DNA of 57,566 nt from positions 1 to 57,566 of the forward strand of contig JAEWYT010000179.1 of NCBI GenBank assembly GCA_023458595.1, in the 5' to 3' direction. Under the pieces are notes generated by a model. The model searched no databases and had not been told where the DNA came from. It saw only the letters and a program-made list of their open reading frames with translations. The translations under genes were made by a program, and so were the position numbers. This stretch comes from Pseudomonadota bacterium (GTDB lineage: Bacteria > Pseudomonadota > Alphaproteobacteria > Rhizobiales > Tepidamorphaceae). This document shows, piece after piece, positions 35,051 through 43,761 of this stretch; the stretch's first letter is position 1; each line of letters begins with the position of its first letter.

Positions 35051-35584
35051 TCAGTCCTCCGCCGTTTTCTCGTCGCCGTCGGCGGACCCGTCCTCGCGGC
35101 CGGCAAACCGCAGCACGATCTGCACCCCTTGGAATACCAATGTGAGCAAGGCGAAAGCCGCGCCTGCCCAGATCATGGCGAGTGGGATCCAAGTCGGGAT
35201 CTCGATCATGCCGCGGAGTAGAAACCTGCCGTTGTAGGCTTTCTGGAATTCCTCGGTCGCAATCCAGAGCAGTAGGCCGAACACGATGAGGCCGGTCGCC
35301 ACGTCGACCATTGTCAGCAGCGAGGAAAGGCGTCCCTGCGCCCATTCGAACACGATGTCGACGCGCAGCTGCTGTTGTCGGAACAAGACGAGGCCGAGTG
35401 GCAGGAACGTCGCCATGACGAGAAGAACGCTCGATACCTCGAATACGCCGACGATCGATCGGCCGGTTAGGCAGCGCAGCGCGACATCCACGCTGACGAG
35501 CACGGAGATGGCCATCAGCGCGAGGGCGCCGACCATGGATGCCAATTCCAGAATTCTGTTCAGGTATCGCGCCAGGCCACTCAT
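35051..35584 (-). CDS. dctQ: TRAP transporter small permease DctQ (system 1)
   Basis: 177 residues from ATG 35584 (MSGLARYLNRILELAS) with GGAG 5 bases ahead. Four membrane helices, with DVALRCLTGRSIVGVFEVSS and FRQQQLRVDIVFEW in the typical DctQ places. Partner of DctM. Confidence 0.88.
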   Translation of the reverse strand: MSGLARYLNRILELASMVGALALMAISVLVSVDVALRCLTGRSIVGVFEVSSVLLVMATFLPLGLVLFRQQQLRVDIVFEWAQGRLSSLLTMVDVATGLIVFGLLLWIATEEFQKAYNGRFLLRGMIEIPTWIPLAMIWAGAAFALLTLVFQGVQIVLRFAGREDGSADGDEKTAED

Positions 35585-35638
35585 GGGATCTCCGGGGCTC
35601 GGATCCGATCGGCGCCGTTCGACCGGGCGTTCGAAACG

Positions 35639-35671
35639 GCGCGGGCGCACCGACGTCCGGTGCGCCCGCGC
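35639..35671 (-). terminator. Strong stem-loop between dctP and dctQ
   Basis: A perfect 14-bp GC-rich stem (GCGCGGGCGCACCG and its complement) closes a 5-base loop, starting 13 bases after the dctP stop. No long U-run follows (CGUUUCG), so a role in RNA protection or partial attenuation, raising DctP over the permeases, is more likely than full termination. Confidence 0.65.
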
Positions 35672-35684
35672 AAAGCCAAAGCGC

Positions 35685-36749
35685 CTATTGCCCCTTCACG
35701 TAGGAGTCGGCGATGCTCTTGTACTTGGCGATGATCTCCTCGCCACGGAGGCCGTTCTCGTTAAGGACGTCGACAGCGAGGGCGAGGAAGTCGGGTGCCT
35801 TGGCGGCGAGCGCATCCGTATCGGCCTGGCTAAGGTGATGAATGCTCACCCCGGCCTCCTCCAGCTGCCCGAAGGCCTTGCCGGCGAACTCCTTCACCTG
35901 TTCCGAAGCGATCGGCGCCATGTCCGCGGCAACCTTGGTGACCGCGGCCCGGATGTCGTCGGGAAGCGCGTTCCAGTCCTCCAGGTTCACCACAAAGGCA
36001 ACCGGTGCGATCGCGGTGAAGGCTCCGGCCCCGGGGCCGGTGGTTAGAAGGTTCTTGGCGACCTCGGGAAACTTGGCGTTCAGCATCGCCGGCGGATCCG
36101 TCATCGCGCCGTCGAGCACGCCCGTCTGCAGGCTCGTGTAGACTTCCCCGAAGGCAACGGAGAGCGGCACGGCGCCGGCGGCCTCCATCAGCTTTGGCAG
36201 GACATTGCCCAGTGTACGGATCTTCTTCGACTGCAGGTCGTCAAGTCCGGTGATCGGTTCCGTCGATATGATCGCGTAGGCCGGCGAAGGAACGAAGAGC
36301 AGCGGCTTGAGACCCTGCTTCTCGTATTCGGCCGAGAACTCCGGTACGTCCTCGAGAAGCGCCGAGGTCAGACCCGCCACCTGCTCGAGCGTCAGGCTGT
36401 TGCCGTAGCGCAGGTCGACGAGGCTCGCCAGGGTCGCCGAAATCGGCAACTGGCCGGGAAAGAACGACACGACCGTCGAGCCGAGATTGGCAACCTTGCC
36501 GCGCACGCCTTCGATCGTGTTTTCCGGCTTCAGCAGCGCGCCGCCTGCGACATGTCGGATCTTCAGGCGGCCATCCGTCTCGGCTTCGATGCGCTTGAAG
36601 AACTCGTCGGCCAGCAGGCCGGTCTGGAAGTGGTCCTTTGCATAGCCGTTGGAATAGACCCAGTTGATCTGCTCCGCAGTGGCATGGCCCGCCCCGAGCA
36701 GGAGGGCTGCCGCGGTGGCGGCGGCCGCAACCGTTTTCTTTAGCTTCAT
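35685..36749 (-). CDS. dctP: TRAP transporter substrate-binding protein DctP (system 1)
   Basis: 354 residues, ATG at 36749. A signal peptide (MKLKKTVAAAATAAALLLGA, cut after ATA near residue 25) precedes a DctP fold, with FFKRIEAETDGRLKIRH and the ligand-arginine region SKKIRTLGNVLPKLMEAAGA. It lies 33 bp after the DUF296 gene. TRAP binding proteins usually take carboxylates; ligand unknown. Confidence 0.9.
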   Translation of the reverse strand: MKLKKTVAAAATAAALLLGAGHATAEQINWVYSNGYAKDHFQTGLLADEFFKRIEAETDGRLKIRHVAGGALLKPENTIEGVRGKVANLGSTVVSFFPGQLPISATLASLVDLRYGNSLTLEQVAGLTSALLEDVPEFSAEYEKQGLKPLLFVPSPAYAIISTEPITGLDDLQSKKIRTLGNVLPKLMEAAGAVPLSVAFGEVYTSLQTGVLDGAMTDPPAMLNAKFPEVAKNLLTTGPGAGAFTAIAPVAFVVNLEDWNALPDDIRAAVTKVAADMAPIASEQVKEFAGKAFGQLEEAGVSIHHLSQADTDALAAKAPDFLALAVDVLNENGLRGEEIIAKYKSIADSYVKGQ

Positions 36750-36782
36750 CGCATTTTTCCTTTTGCCAATGACAAGCCGATT

Positions 36783-37319
36783 TCATTCCTGAACCAGATC
36801 GTGGATCGGAACACCCATCGGATACTTTTCCGTCTTTTCTTTCGACACGCGGAAATTCAGAAGCGCGCCCGGGGTGCGCGCGAGCACGATCGTGAAGTGC
36901 GAGATCGGGTGGACCGAACGCACGAGGCAGCCCTCTATGAGATGCCCCATGTATGTCTTTCCGGCATGTGTCACGGTCAGATGGATGTGAAGGTTTGGCT
37001 CGCCTTCCCGATAAACGATGCCGCTCACCTTTTCCGAATCATACGTATCTCGGGTCTTGCCGATCGTCCCGACACCGCTGCATTCCATCATTCCCTCGAA
37101 TTCCATGACGCCGGGAGGGGCGTCCATGTCCGTCTCCTTGATCGGCATGCTCAAGCGGGCCTTGCGCAGCCCACCGACTATGTTCAGCACGACGCCGCTG
37201 CCGATATTCTCGCGCCGGCAGATTTCCATGATCTCCAGATAAAGGTCCGCGTCCGGCTCCAGCTGCGCCCAGATCACGTCGCCCATACTTGCATTGGCCA
37301 AGATCGAAGCCATCCTCAC
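36783..37319 (-). CDS. DUF296/PPC-domain protein
   Basis: 178 residues, ATG at 37319. The whole protein is one PPC (DUF296) domain: NIGSGVVLNIVGGLRKARL (about 38-56), the beta-strand LHIHLTVTH with two histidines able to bind metal (about 109-117), and YMGHLIEGCLV (122-132). In plants this domain is joined to AT-hooks; stand-alone bacterial copies have no settled function. It is the first gene of the TRAP 1 operon, after a LacI-controlled promoter, so it may act on or sense the imported acid. That is inference. Confidence 0.75.
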   Translation of the reverse strand: MRMASILANASMGDVIWAQLEPDADLYLEIMEICRRENIGSGVVLNIVGGLRKARLSMPIKETDMDAPPGVMEFEGMMECSGVGTIGKTRDTYDSEKVSGIVYREGEPNLHIHLTVTHAGKTYMGHLIEGCLVRSVHPISHFTIVLARTPGALLNFRVSKEKTEKYPMGVPIHDLVQE

Positions 37320-37561
37320 TCCTTCATCAAAAAAGTTGGCTCGCCGCCTGGGCGGGCGCCCCCAATCCGACGCCCGAGCGCCACCGACATAGGCGGGATC
37401 GTCCGCCTCGCATACGACCTCCGAGATCCGAACGACGACGCCCTGTCCCGTACTGACCGCCCCCTACCGACCGCGATGGCCAGCGGCTACGAGAGGCCCG
37501 GTTACTGTTAGCGCGGACACAAGTGTTTACGCCACGGTATCCGCCGCTCTTGTCCTGAGTG

Positions 37562-37589
37562 ATGTTATCGCTAACAATAGTCTTGTCAA
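37562..37589 (-). promoter_or_regulatory. Predicted promoter of TRAP operon 1
   Basis: On the minus strand TTGACA (37589-37584), a 16-bp spacer, and TAACAT (37567-37562). The -10 lies inside the LacI operator, so bound repressor would block RNA polymerase. Confidence 0.6.
37563..37576. promoter_or_regulatory. LacI-type operator 1
   Basis: TGTTATCGCTAACA on plus (TGTTAGCGATAACA on minus), a near-palindrome with CG centre typical of LacI/GntR-type operators. Two further copies of the consensus TGTTAnCGATAACA are at 39791-39804 and 51966-51979. Confidence 0.75.
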
Positions 37590-37760
37590 GCCGTCGAATA
37601 GCTTTCGCGGCAGGCCGTCAGCGGAAGTCGAATCGTGGTCGCGGATCGGTGTTTCCAGATCGTGAACACCGAAGTGCGGGTTGCGGTCGTTCCACTCGCT
37701 ACCGACTGAGGCCAAGAATTGGGACAGCATCACGAACGCATCGGATTGGAGTGCTTAGAT

Positions 37761-38657
37761 ATGAGAATAGTGCCGTCGGGCGCCGTACTCGGGGCCCGCA
37801 TCGAGGATCTCGACCTTTCGAAACCACTGACTCGCGAGCAGGTGGTCAAGGTCGTCGAAGCGCTGGGCGAGTATGGCGTCGTCAGCTTTCCCGACCAGAG
37901 GATCGACGTACCGCAGTTGAAAGCGTTCTCGGCCAATTTCGGCGAATTGGAAGTGAACGTCGCCAGCGCGTTCCAGGAAAGGGACCATCCCGAAGTGATG
38001 ATCCTCTCCAACATCGTCGAAGACGGCAGGCCGATCGGGCTCGCCGATGCGGGGCAGGATTGGCACACCGACATGTCCTACAGCAGTACGGTAGCGTTCG
38101 CGAACGTGCTCTACGGCATCAAGATTCCCCGCAGGAACGGCACACCGCTCGGCTGCACGGCGTTCTGCAACATGCATCAGGCCTACGAAACCCTGCCTGA
38201 CGCTATCAAGCAGCGAATCGACGGACGCACGGCGACCCACGACTTCAACAAGTTCTGGGAAATGATGCGCACGGAGAAGGGCAGCACTCGCCCCCCGCTG
38301 ACCGAGGAGCAGCGGCGCAAGAAGCCGCCGGTCTCACAACCGATTACGCTGGTCCACCCGATCACCGGGCGCAAGGTGCTTTATGCGAATCCGGGTTATA
38401 CCGTATCCATCGACGGCATGGACTCGGAGGAAAGCGACGCCCTCCTAAACGTCCTGTTCGAGCATCAGCTAAAGCCCGAATTCCACTACCAGCACATGTG
38501 GGCCGAGAACGACGTCCTCATGTGGGACAATTTCGGCACAATCCACAACGCCGTCGCCGACTACCGGCCAGACGAGCCCCGGCTGATCAAGCGTTGCCAG
38601 GTCATGGCGGACAAGGTGCTGGCGAATGCCTTCGGGCTACGCCTCACGGCGGGCTGA
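37761..38657 (+). CDS. TauD/TfdA-family 2-oxoglutarate-dependent dioxygenase
   Basis: 298 residues from ATG 37761 (MRIVPSGAVLGARIEDLDLS), GGAG 9 bases ahead. An upstream start adding 14 residues is less likely. The iron ligands are H102 and D104 in WHTDMSY and H262 in GTIHNAV; R278 in LIKRCQV should hold 2-oxoglutarate. Such enzymes hydroxylate small acids (taurine, 2,4-D, sulfonates and others), often releasing the substituent. It faces away from TRAP operon 1 and shares LacI operator 1 with it. It ends 10 bp from the convergent LacI gene. Confidence 0.85.
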   Translation: MRIVPSGAVLGARIEDLDLSKPLTREQVVKVVEALGEYGVVSFPDQRIDVPQLKAFSANFGELEVNVASAFQERDHPEVMILSNIVEDGRPIGLADAGQDWHTDMSYSSTVAFANVLYGIKIPRRNGTPLGCTAFCNMHQAYETLPDAIKQRIDGRTATHDFNKFWEMMRTEKGSTRPPLTEEQRRKKPPVSQPITLVHPITGRKVLYANPGYTVSIDGMDSEESDALLNVLFEHQLKPEFHYQHMWAENDVLMWDNFGTIHNAVADYRPDEPRLIKRCQVMADKVLANAFGLRLTAG

Positions 38658-38667
38658 TGGCGGTTCG

Positions 38668-39720
38668 TCAGGCGCTCAGGCGCCTGACGATCTCGAATCC
38701 GCAATCCACGACGGTCGGCCCATCGTAGTTGCCGGCAATCTTCTCCATCAGGATCGCCGCCGCGCGTCGGCCGATTTCGACGCGCGGCACATGCACGGTC
38801 GTCAGCGACGGAACCAGCTCCGCCGCTAGTTCGACATCGCCAAAGCCCGCCACGGCGATATCGTCCGGAACCTTCAGTCCGCGGCGCAGCGCCTCCATCA
38901 GACAGCCCACCGCCAAGGTGTCCGAGGAGGCGAACACCGCATCCACATCCGACAGGTCGTCAAGGACGTGCCGCATCGCTTCCCTGCCGGCATGGACGCC
39001 GAACGTCACCTTCATCTCCAGCGCCGGATCGCTCGCCAGTCCCAACTCGGCCACGGCAGCCCGATAACCCTCCAGGCGCTCGAGCGAACGGTCGTTCATC
39101 GGCGCGTCGATGGAGACGAAGGCAATCCGTCGGTAGCCCCATTCGTGCAGAGAACGCACCATCTCGCAAGACGCGCTGAAATTCGAGAATCCGACGCTGA
39201 CATCGAATGGATGCTCGGGCTTGTTCCAGACCTCGACGACGGGAACGTCCGCATTCGCGAGCAGCTTCCTCGTCGTGGACGTACGCAGGCCGCCTGTTAG
39301 GATGATCCCCGCGGGGCGCCAGCCGATAAATCCGGCCAGAAGCTCCTCTTCCTTCACGACATCGAAATTCGTCTGTCCCAGCAACAGATGGTAGTGATTG
39401 TCGTGAAGATGAGTGGAGATCGCCTCGATCGTTCCCGAGAAGACTGAGTTCATCATCGTTGGAAACAGCGCAACGATGACGGGCGTGTGCTGAGAGGAGA
39501 GGCTGCGCGCGGCATAGTTGGGGACGAAGCCGCAGATCCTGATCGCTTTCTCGATTCTTTCCCGCGTGTCCTGCGAGACCTTGTCCGGCGTGCGCAGGGC
39601 CCGCGAAACCGTCATCGTCGTGACATTCGCCAACCGCGCCACGTCAGCCATCGTCGCTACCGGGCTGCCGCCCCGGCCCGACGCAATCCCCTTTCCTCGT
39701 GTCCCGTTCCGCCTGCTCAT
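38668..39720 (-). CDS. LacI-family transcriptional repressor
   Basis: 350 residues from ATG 39720; GTG 39738 is an alternative start. After a basic N-terminal tail, the LacI helix-turn-helix TMADVARLANVTTMTVSRAL is at about residues 23-42, resembling GntR of the gluconate system in the VT.MTVSR recognition region. The periplasmic-binding-type effector domain follows (GWRPAGIILTGG; FASSDTLAVGCLMEAL; VAGFGD). The three operators in this window are its expected targets, one of them before its own gene, so it should repress itself. Confidence 0.9.
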   Translation of the reverse strand: MSRRNGTRGKGIASGRGGSPVATMADVARLANVTTMTVSRALRTPDKVSQDTRERIEKAIRICGFVPNYAARSLSSQHTPVIVALFPTMMNSVFSGTIEAISTHLHDNHYHLLLGQTNFDVVKEEELLAGFIGWRPAGIILTGGLRTSTTRKLLANADVPVVEVWNKPEHPFDVSVGFSNFSASCEMVRSLHEWGYRRIAFVSIDAPMNDRSLERLEGYRAAVAELGLASDPALEMKVTFGVHAGREAMRHVLDDLSDVDAVFASSDTLAVGCLMEALRRGLKVPDDIAVAGFGDVELAAELVPSLTTVHVPRVEIGRRAAAILMEKIAGNYDGPTVVDCGFEIVRRLSA

Positions 39721-39790
39721 GAATTGCCGCCCGCCCACCTTGTGACAGGGATACCCTAAAATGTACCTTGGAGACGAGATATCTCTAATG

Positions 39791-39804
39791 TGTTATCGTT
39801 AACA
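39791..39804. promoter_or_regulatory. LacI-type operator 2 (between lacI-like gene and NTF2-like gene)
   Basis: TGTTATCGTTAACA on plus, identical to operator 3. It lies 71 bp before the LacI ATG and 74 bp before the ATG of the NTF2-like gene, so it can control both divergent genes. Confidence 0.75.
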
Positions 39805-39877
39805 TAGCGCCGAATTACAAGACCGACCACCCGATTCATGTTGGGTGACCAGCGGCCAGCACCTGTGGGATATCACG

Positions 39878-40312
39878 ATGAACGATCTGAGCCCCGAGGA
39901 AACGCAAGCGATCGAGGCCGCTTGCATCCGCCTTTCCAACGCTTTCGCGATCCATCTGGACGACAGGCGCTACGAAGCGGTTGTCGGCCTGTTCACAGAC
40001 GACGCGCGCTACCGTCCCGGCGAGAAGGTCTATGTCGGTCATCGCGGCGTACGCGACTATCTCCGCTCGCGGCCGGAGACCCGACGGTCGAGGCACGTCA
40101 TCAGCAACCATCTCGTGGACGTGATGAGCGCCACCGAAGCGCGAGGTCGCTGCGTCGTGGTCTATTATGCCGATGACGAAGGCACAGCCAATCGCCAGCC
40201 AGCGCCCTTCGCCGGGCCCAGACTCGTCGCGGATTATTCGGACAGGTTCGTGCTCACTGTGGACGGCTGGCGGATAGCCGAACGCCTTTGCGACGTGATT
40301 TTCGAGCGCTAG
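39878..40312 (+). CDS. NTF2-like (SnoaL-type) protein
   Basis: 144 residues from ATG 39878 (MNDLSPEETQ), chosen because the 11-residue longer start lacks a ribosome site. The single cone-shaped NTF2 domain is shown by an N-terminal helix with IHLDDRRYEAVVGLFTDDARY (in parts) and a late strand WRIAERLCDVIF. Members include dehydratases, isomerases, cyclases and dioxygenase beta subunits. No catalytic assignment is possible. Divergent from the LacI gene with a shared operator. Confidence 0.75.
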   Translation: MNDLSPEETQAIEAACIRLSNAFAIHLDDRRYEAVVGLFTDDARYRPGEKVYVGHRGVRDYLRSRPETRRSRHVISNHLVDVMSATEARGRCVVVYYADDEGTANRQPAPFAGPRLVADYSDRFVLTVDGWRIAERLCDVIFER

Positions 40313-40369
40313 ACTGCGCGCCCCGGCCACCCCGGCGCAATCGAACGGCAGTCCCTTGCCTGCAAGCCG

Positions 40370-41572
40370 TCACTCGGCTGCAACGGTACGCGCGAGCTCT
40401 GCGAATTCATCATCGTTGACCGCACGCTTTAGCCGAACGGCCTCGTTTTTTACTGAGGTCAGAACCCGCGCCATCTGATCGTCCGTGAGGCCGATGCCCA
40501 GCTGATCCGCCTTGTACTTGACCGAGACCAGACCACTCTTCTTGCCGAGCAGGATATCGCGGGTCTGGCCGACAATGGCCGGATCGTAGGCTTCCGCCGT
40601 GAACGGGTTCTTGAGCACGCCGGCCACGACCATACCGGCCTCGTGGCGAAACGCGTTTTGCCCGACGACTGCCTTGTTCGCATGGACGGCAATGCCGCAA
40701 TGCCGTTCCACGAGCTCCGAGATCGCCTTCAGACTCGCAAGCCTGACGCCGGTGTCGTGGCCGCATAGGATTTCCAGCGCCATAACCACCTCTTCGGTGG
40801 AAGCATTGCCGCAACGTTCGCCGATGCCGTTGATGGTCGTCGAGGCATAGTCGGCCCCCGCCATCAGGCCGGCAAGGGTGTTGGCGCAGGAAAGCCCGAA
40901 ATCGTTGTGGCAGTGGATCTCCATTGCTAGGCTCGGCGCCGCCTCCTTCACGTTCTCGACAATGAAGCCGATCGCCTCCGGCAGCGCGCACCCTGTGGTG
41001 TCGACGATCCGCAGACGATCCACGCCATCGAGTGCCGCCAGCTCCGCCGCGACCTTGCGAAGGAACGGCAAGTTGGCGCGCGTCGTGTCGAAGGGGCTGA
41101 ATATCACGGCAAGTCCCTTCACATTCGCGTACTCCACCAGCGAACGCATGCGGGCCAGATAGTCGGCCTGCGATATCCCCTTGAGCTTGTACTCCCGCTC
41201 GATATCGCTGATCGGAAAGCTGAGGCGCACGCCCCACACGCCAAGGTCCGCGGCCATGTCGATATCGGCTTCCAGCCCACGGCACAGGACGCTGATCTTG
41301 GCGGATAGGCCGAGCGTGCAGATCGCGGCGATTGCCTCCTGGTCCTCCTGGCTGCTCGCGACCGTCCCGGCCTCGATCTCGTAGACGCCAATCCCGTCAA
41401 GCGCCTGGGCGATCTCGACCTTGGCGGTACGGTCGAGAACGATCCCCGCCTGCTGTTCGCCGTCACGCAGGGTGCAGTCGGCGACGCGGATCACGCGGTC
41501 CGACAGACGCGAAAGACCCGCGACCTCGTTGAAGGGACTAGGCCAACGGCCGTTGGAGGGAGTGAAATTCAT
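40370..41572 (-). CDS. DRE-TIM metallolyase family: isopropylmalate/homocitrate synthase-like enzyme
   Basis: 400 residues, ATG at 41572 with AAGG about 9 bases ahead. The divalent-metal motif DCTLRDGEQQAG is at residues 32-43, the second metal site HCHNDFGLSCANTLAG at about 215-230, and NGIGERCGNAS after it. The C-terminal part is short, without the LeuA regulatory domain, as in NifV/homocitrate synthases. It could condense acetyl-CoA with a 2-oxoacid or cleave in the reverse sense. It follows hyuA after 123 bp in the same direction, likely one operon with hyuB-hyuA. No nitrogen-fixation genes are near, so a catabolic or side-chain role is preferred. Confidence 0.82.
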   Translation of the reverse strand: MNFTPSNGRWPSPFNEVAGLSRLSDRVIRVADCTLRDGEQQAGIVLDRTAKVEIAQALDGIGVYEIEAGTVASSQEDQEAIAAICTLGLSAKISVLCRGLEADIDMAADLGVWGVRLSFPISDIEREYKLKGISQADYLARMRSLVEYANVKGLAVIFSPFDTTRANLPFLRKVAAELAALDGVDRLRIVDTTGCALPEAIGFIVENVKEAAPSLAMEIHCHNDFGLSCANTLAGLMAGADYASTTINGIGERCGNASTEEVVMALEILCGHDTGVRLASLKAISELVERHCGIAVHANKAVVGQNAFRHEAGMVVAGVLKNPFTAEAYDPAIVGQTRDILLGKKSGLVSVKYKADQLGIGLTDDQMARVLTSVKNEAVRLKRAVNDDEFAELARTVAAE

Positions 41573-41695
41573 GACACGAACCTTTTGACGATCGGGGCAC
41601 AGTGCCGTTACCGGCGCGCGGCGGACTACCGCTTCGGACGGGTCCCAAAGAAAGCCGGGTACCGGCGCTCGCTGCGCGGTTCTGAAAAACGAGGC

Positions 41696-43759
41696 CTAGA
41701 CGGTGATCAGGTAGTTTCCGTGATCGGAGATACTGGCGACGGCCCCGGGCGGGATGACGATCGCGGTCAGAGGCTCTTCGATGAGTGCCGGCCCTTCTAC
41801 GACGTGGCCAGCGCCAAGATCCTCTCCCCGATAGACGGGGACGCGGTCGACGCGCCCGACATCGTGGAAATATGCCGAGCGGTGCTCCGCGACCCGCGGC
41901 TCGCCCCTCCCCTGCCCGATCGTCTCGAGCAGCGTATCCGGCTGGACGCCGATCGCCCGTGCATTGATCTCGACGATCTCGACCGGATCGTCGGCGCTTC
42001 GCACGTTGTAGAAGCGCTCGTGCAGCTGATGGAAGTCCTCCAGCATGTCCGCGACATCGTCGTCGTTCGAGAAATGGTCGACACGCAACGGCAGGGTCAG
42101 CTGCCAAATCTGCCCCGGATACCGGGCTTCTGCCGTGATCTCGATCCTTCGGGCGGCGGGCGCGACGCCCATCCGGTCGAGATAGGCTTCGGCGTCGCGC
42201 TTCAGGTCGGCGAGAACCGCGTTGACCGCACCGAAGTCGAATGCCTTGGACTGCGCGAAGATGCTGCGGCCATACTGGTTCTGCACGTTGCTGGTCAGAA
42301 TACCGAACGCGCTCAGCACGCCTGCAAACCGCGGCACAATCACCAGTCTGATGTCGAGTTCACGGGCGATCGTCACCGCGTGAAGGCCAGCCGCGGCTCC
42401 CCCCGCAACCATTACGTACTCGCGGGGATCAATACCGCGCTTGATCGTGATCTCCTCGATGGCCCCTACCATGGACTGGTCGCAGGTCACGCAAACCAGC
42501 TCGGCAGCCTGGTCGAGTTCGACTCCCAGCGGACCGGCAACATCCGTTGACAGGGCGGTCTTTGCGGCATCGACGTCCAGCGTCATTGTTCCGCCGGCGA
42601 ACGTCCTGGGATTGAGATAGCCGCGCACCACATTCGCGTCCGTCACCGTGGCGCGCGTGCCGCCGCGACCGTAGCAGGCAGGTCCGGGCCGCGAGCCGGC
42701 GCTTTCCGGACCCGTGTGCACGAAACCACCGGCATCGACACGGGCGAGGCTGCCGCCTCCCGCGCCAATCGTTAGGACCTCAACGCTCGGAACACCGAAA
42801 CTGTGTCCTGCGATAACGCCGTCGCGATGCGTGGAGATTTGCCAGTCCGATACGATACTGACGTCGAAACTTGTGCCACCCATATCAACGGTGATCGCAT
42901 TGCCGCTCTTGACGTCTTCGACCTGGGCAAAGCGGCGGCCCGATTCCGGCGCCGCCGAAGGACCGGAGAAGCACAGATAGATGGGTTTCTCGAGAACGTC
43001 CTGTGGCGAGGTCTGCCCACCGCTCGAGGTCACCAGAGTGAGTACGCCGCTGAAGCCCTCGGCGGCGAGGCGGTCGGCCAGTGTCCTGACGGCCTCCTCG
43101 ACGATCGGCTTCAACGAAGCGTCGAGGGCCGTCGCCGACGTCCGACGATACTCGCGGATGCTCGGGCTGACGCGGTGGCTGAGGCTGAAGGGCAACCCCG
43201 GCGCCAGCTCCTCGATCAGCTGACCGACGCGCTCCTCGTGGCCGGAATTTGCCACAGACCACACGAAGGCCACGGCGATCGCCTGCACGTTCTGGCGGAG
43301 CAGTTCCCGGATGGCCGAGCGTACCTCGTCCTCGTCGAGAGGGAGCACCACACCGCCTTCGGCGTCGATCCGTTCGCCGATCTCGATCGTCAGGCTGCGT
43401 GGGATGTAGGGTGCGGGGTAGTCGACATCGACGTTATAGGTATCCTCCTTGCCGCCCTCACGGATCAAGAGGATGTCGCGGTGCCCCTTGGTGCACAGCA
43501 GCCCCGTCGTCGCTCCCTTTTCTTCAAGAATGGCATTGGTGGCGGCCGTGGTTCCGAAGGCGAACTTGCGGCAATCCCTCATGACGTCCGCGCTCGACAG
43601 TCCCAGCGCCTCCGCCGCCCGGCCGATGGCGTTGAGCGTTCCGTCAACAATATTACCGGGTGTAGTCGGCGACTTGACGGCCTTGATCGTTCCCGAATCC
43701 GACTTGATGACGAGATCGGTGAATGTTCCACCGACGTCCACGGCGATTTCGTATGCCAT
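41696..43759 (-). CDS. hyuA: Hydantoinase/oxoprolinase family ATPase subunit (HyuA), second set
   Basis: 687 residues, ATG at 43759, 2 bp after the hyuB stop. Actin-like ATPase motif VDVGGTFTDLV at residues 8-18, FGTTAATNAILE near 68-79, VDMGGTSFDVSIV near 290 and IGAGGGSLARVD. Compared with cluster A the order of the pair is reversed (hyuB first). The reaction class is ATP-dependent cyclic-amide opening or ketone carboxylation. Confidence 0.88.
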   Translation of the reverse strand: MAYEIAVDVGGTFTDLVIKSDSGTIKAVKSPTTPGNIVDGTLNAIGRAAEALGLSSADVMRDCRKFAFGTTAATNAILEEKGATTGLLCTKGHRDILLIREGGKEDTYNVDVDYPAPYIPRSLTIEIGERIDAEGGVVLPLDEDEVRSAIRELLRQNVQAIAVAFVWSVANSGHEERVGQLIEELAPGLPFSLSHRVSPSIREYRRTSATALDASLKPIVEEAVRTLADRLAAEGFSGVLTLVTSSGGQTSPQDVLEKPIYLCFSGPSAAPESGRRFAQVEDVKSGNAITVDMGGTSFDVSIVSDWQISTHRDGVIAGHSFGVPSVEVLTIGAGGGSLARVDAGGFVHTGPESAGSRPGPACYGRGGTRATVTDANVVRGYLNPRTFAGGTMTLDVDAAKTALSTDVAGPLGVELDQAAELVCVTCDQSMVGAIEEITIKRGIDPREYVMVAGGAAAGLHAVTIARELDIRLVIVPRFAGVLSAFGILTSNVQNQYGRSIFAQSKAFDFGAVNAVLADLKRDAEAYLDRMGVAPAARRIEITAEARYPGQIWQLTLPLRVDHFSNDDDVADMLEDFHQLHERFYNVRSADDPVEIVEINARAIGVQPDTLLETIGQGRGEPRVAEHRSAYFHDVGRVDRVPVYRGEDLGAGHVVEGPALIEEPLTAIVIPPGAVASISDHGNYLITV

Positions 43760-43761
43760 TT

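Larger units (their letters stand above)
37320..37760. other. Divergent control region between TRAP 1 operon and dioxygenase gene
   Basis: This 441-bp region holds the minus-strand promoter and LacI operator near 37562-37589, a weaker operator-like site TGTTAGCGCGGACA at 37506-37519, and long leaders on both sides (about 235 and 180 bases). A short minus frame at 37527-37733 is not supported as a gene. Confidence 0.5.

Noticed and set aside
33736..35145. 469-residue plus frame opposite dctM and dctQ
   Set aside because: Very rich in His, Asp, Gln and Arg, the expected complement of a membrane protein gene.
37527..37733. 68-residue minus frame in the divergent region before the dioxygenase gene
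   Set aside because: No ribosome site and no recognised domain; it overlaps the LacI operator and promoter of TRAP operon 1.
40320..40350. GC-rich stretch between convergent genes considered as a bidirectional terminator
   Set aside because: Only a 5-bp stem with a long loop and no T-run.
40370..41572. Assignment of the DRE-TIM enzyme as NifV homocitrate synthase
   Set aside because: No nif genes or molybdenum genes nearby; the short C-terminus alone does not prove NifV, so only the family is given.
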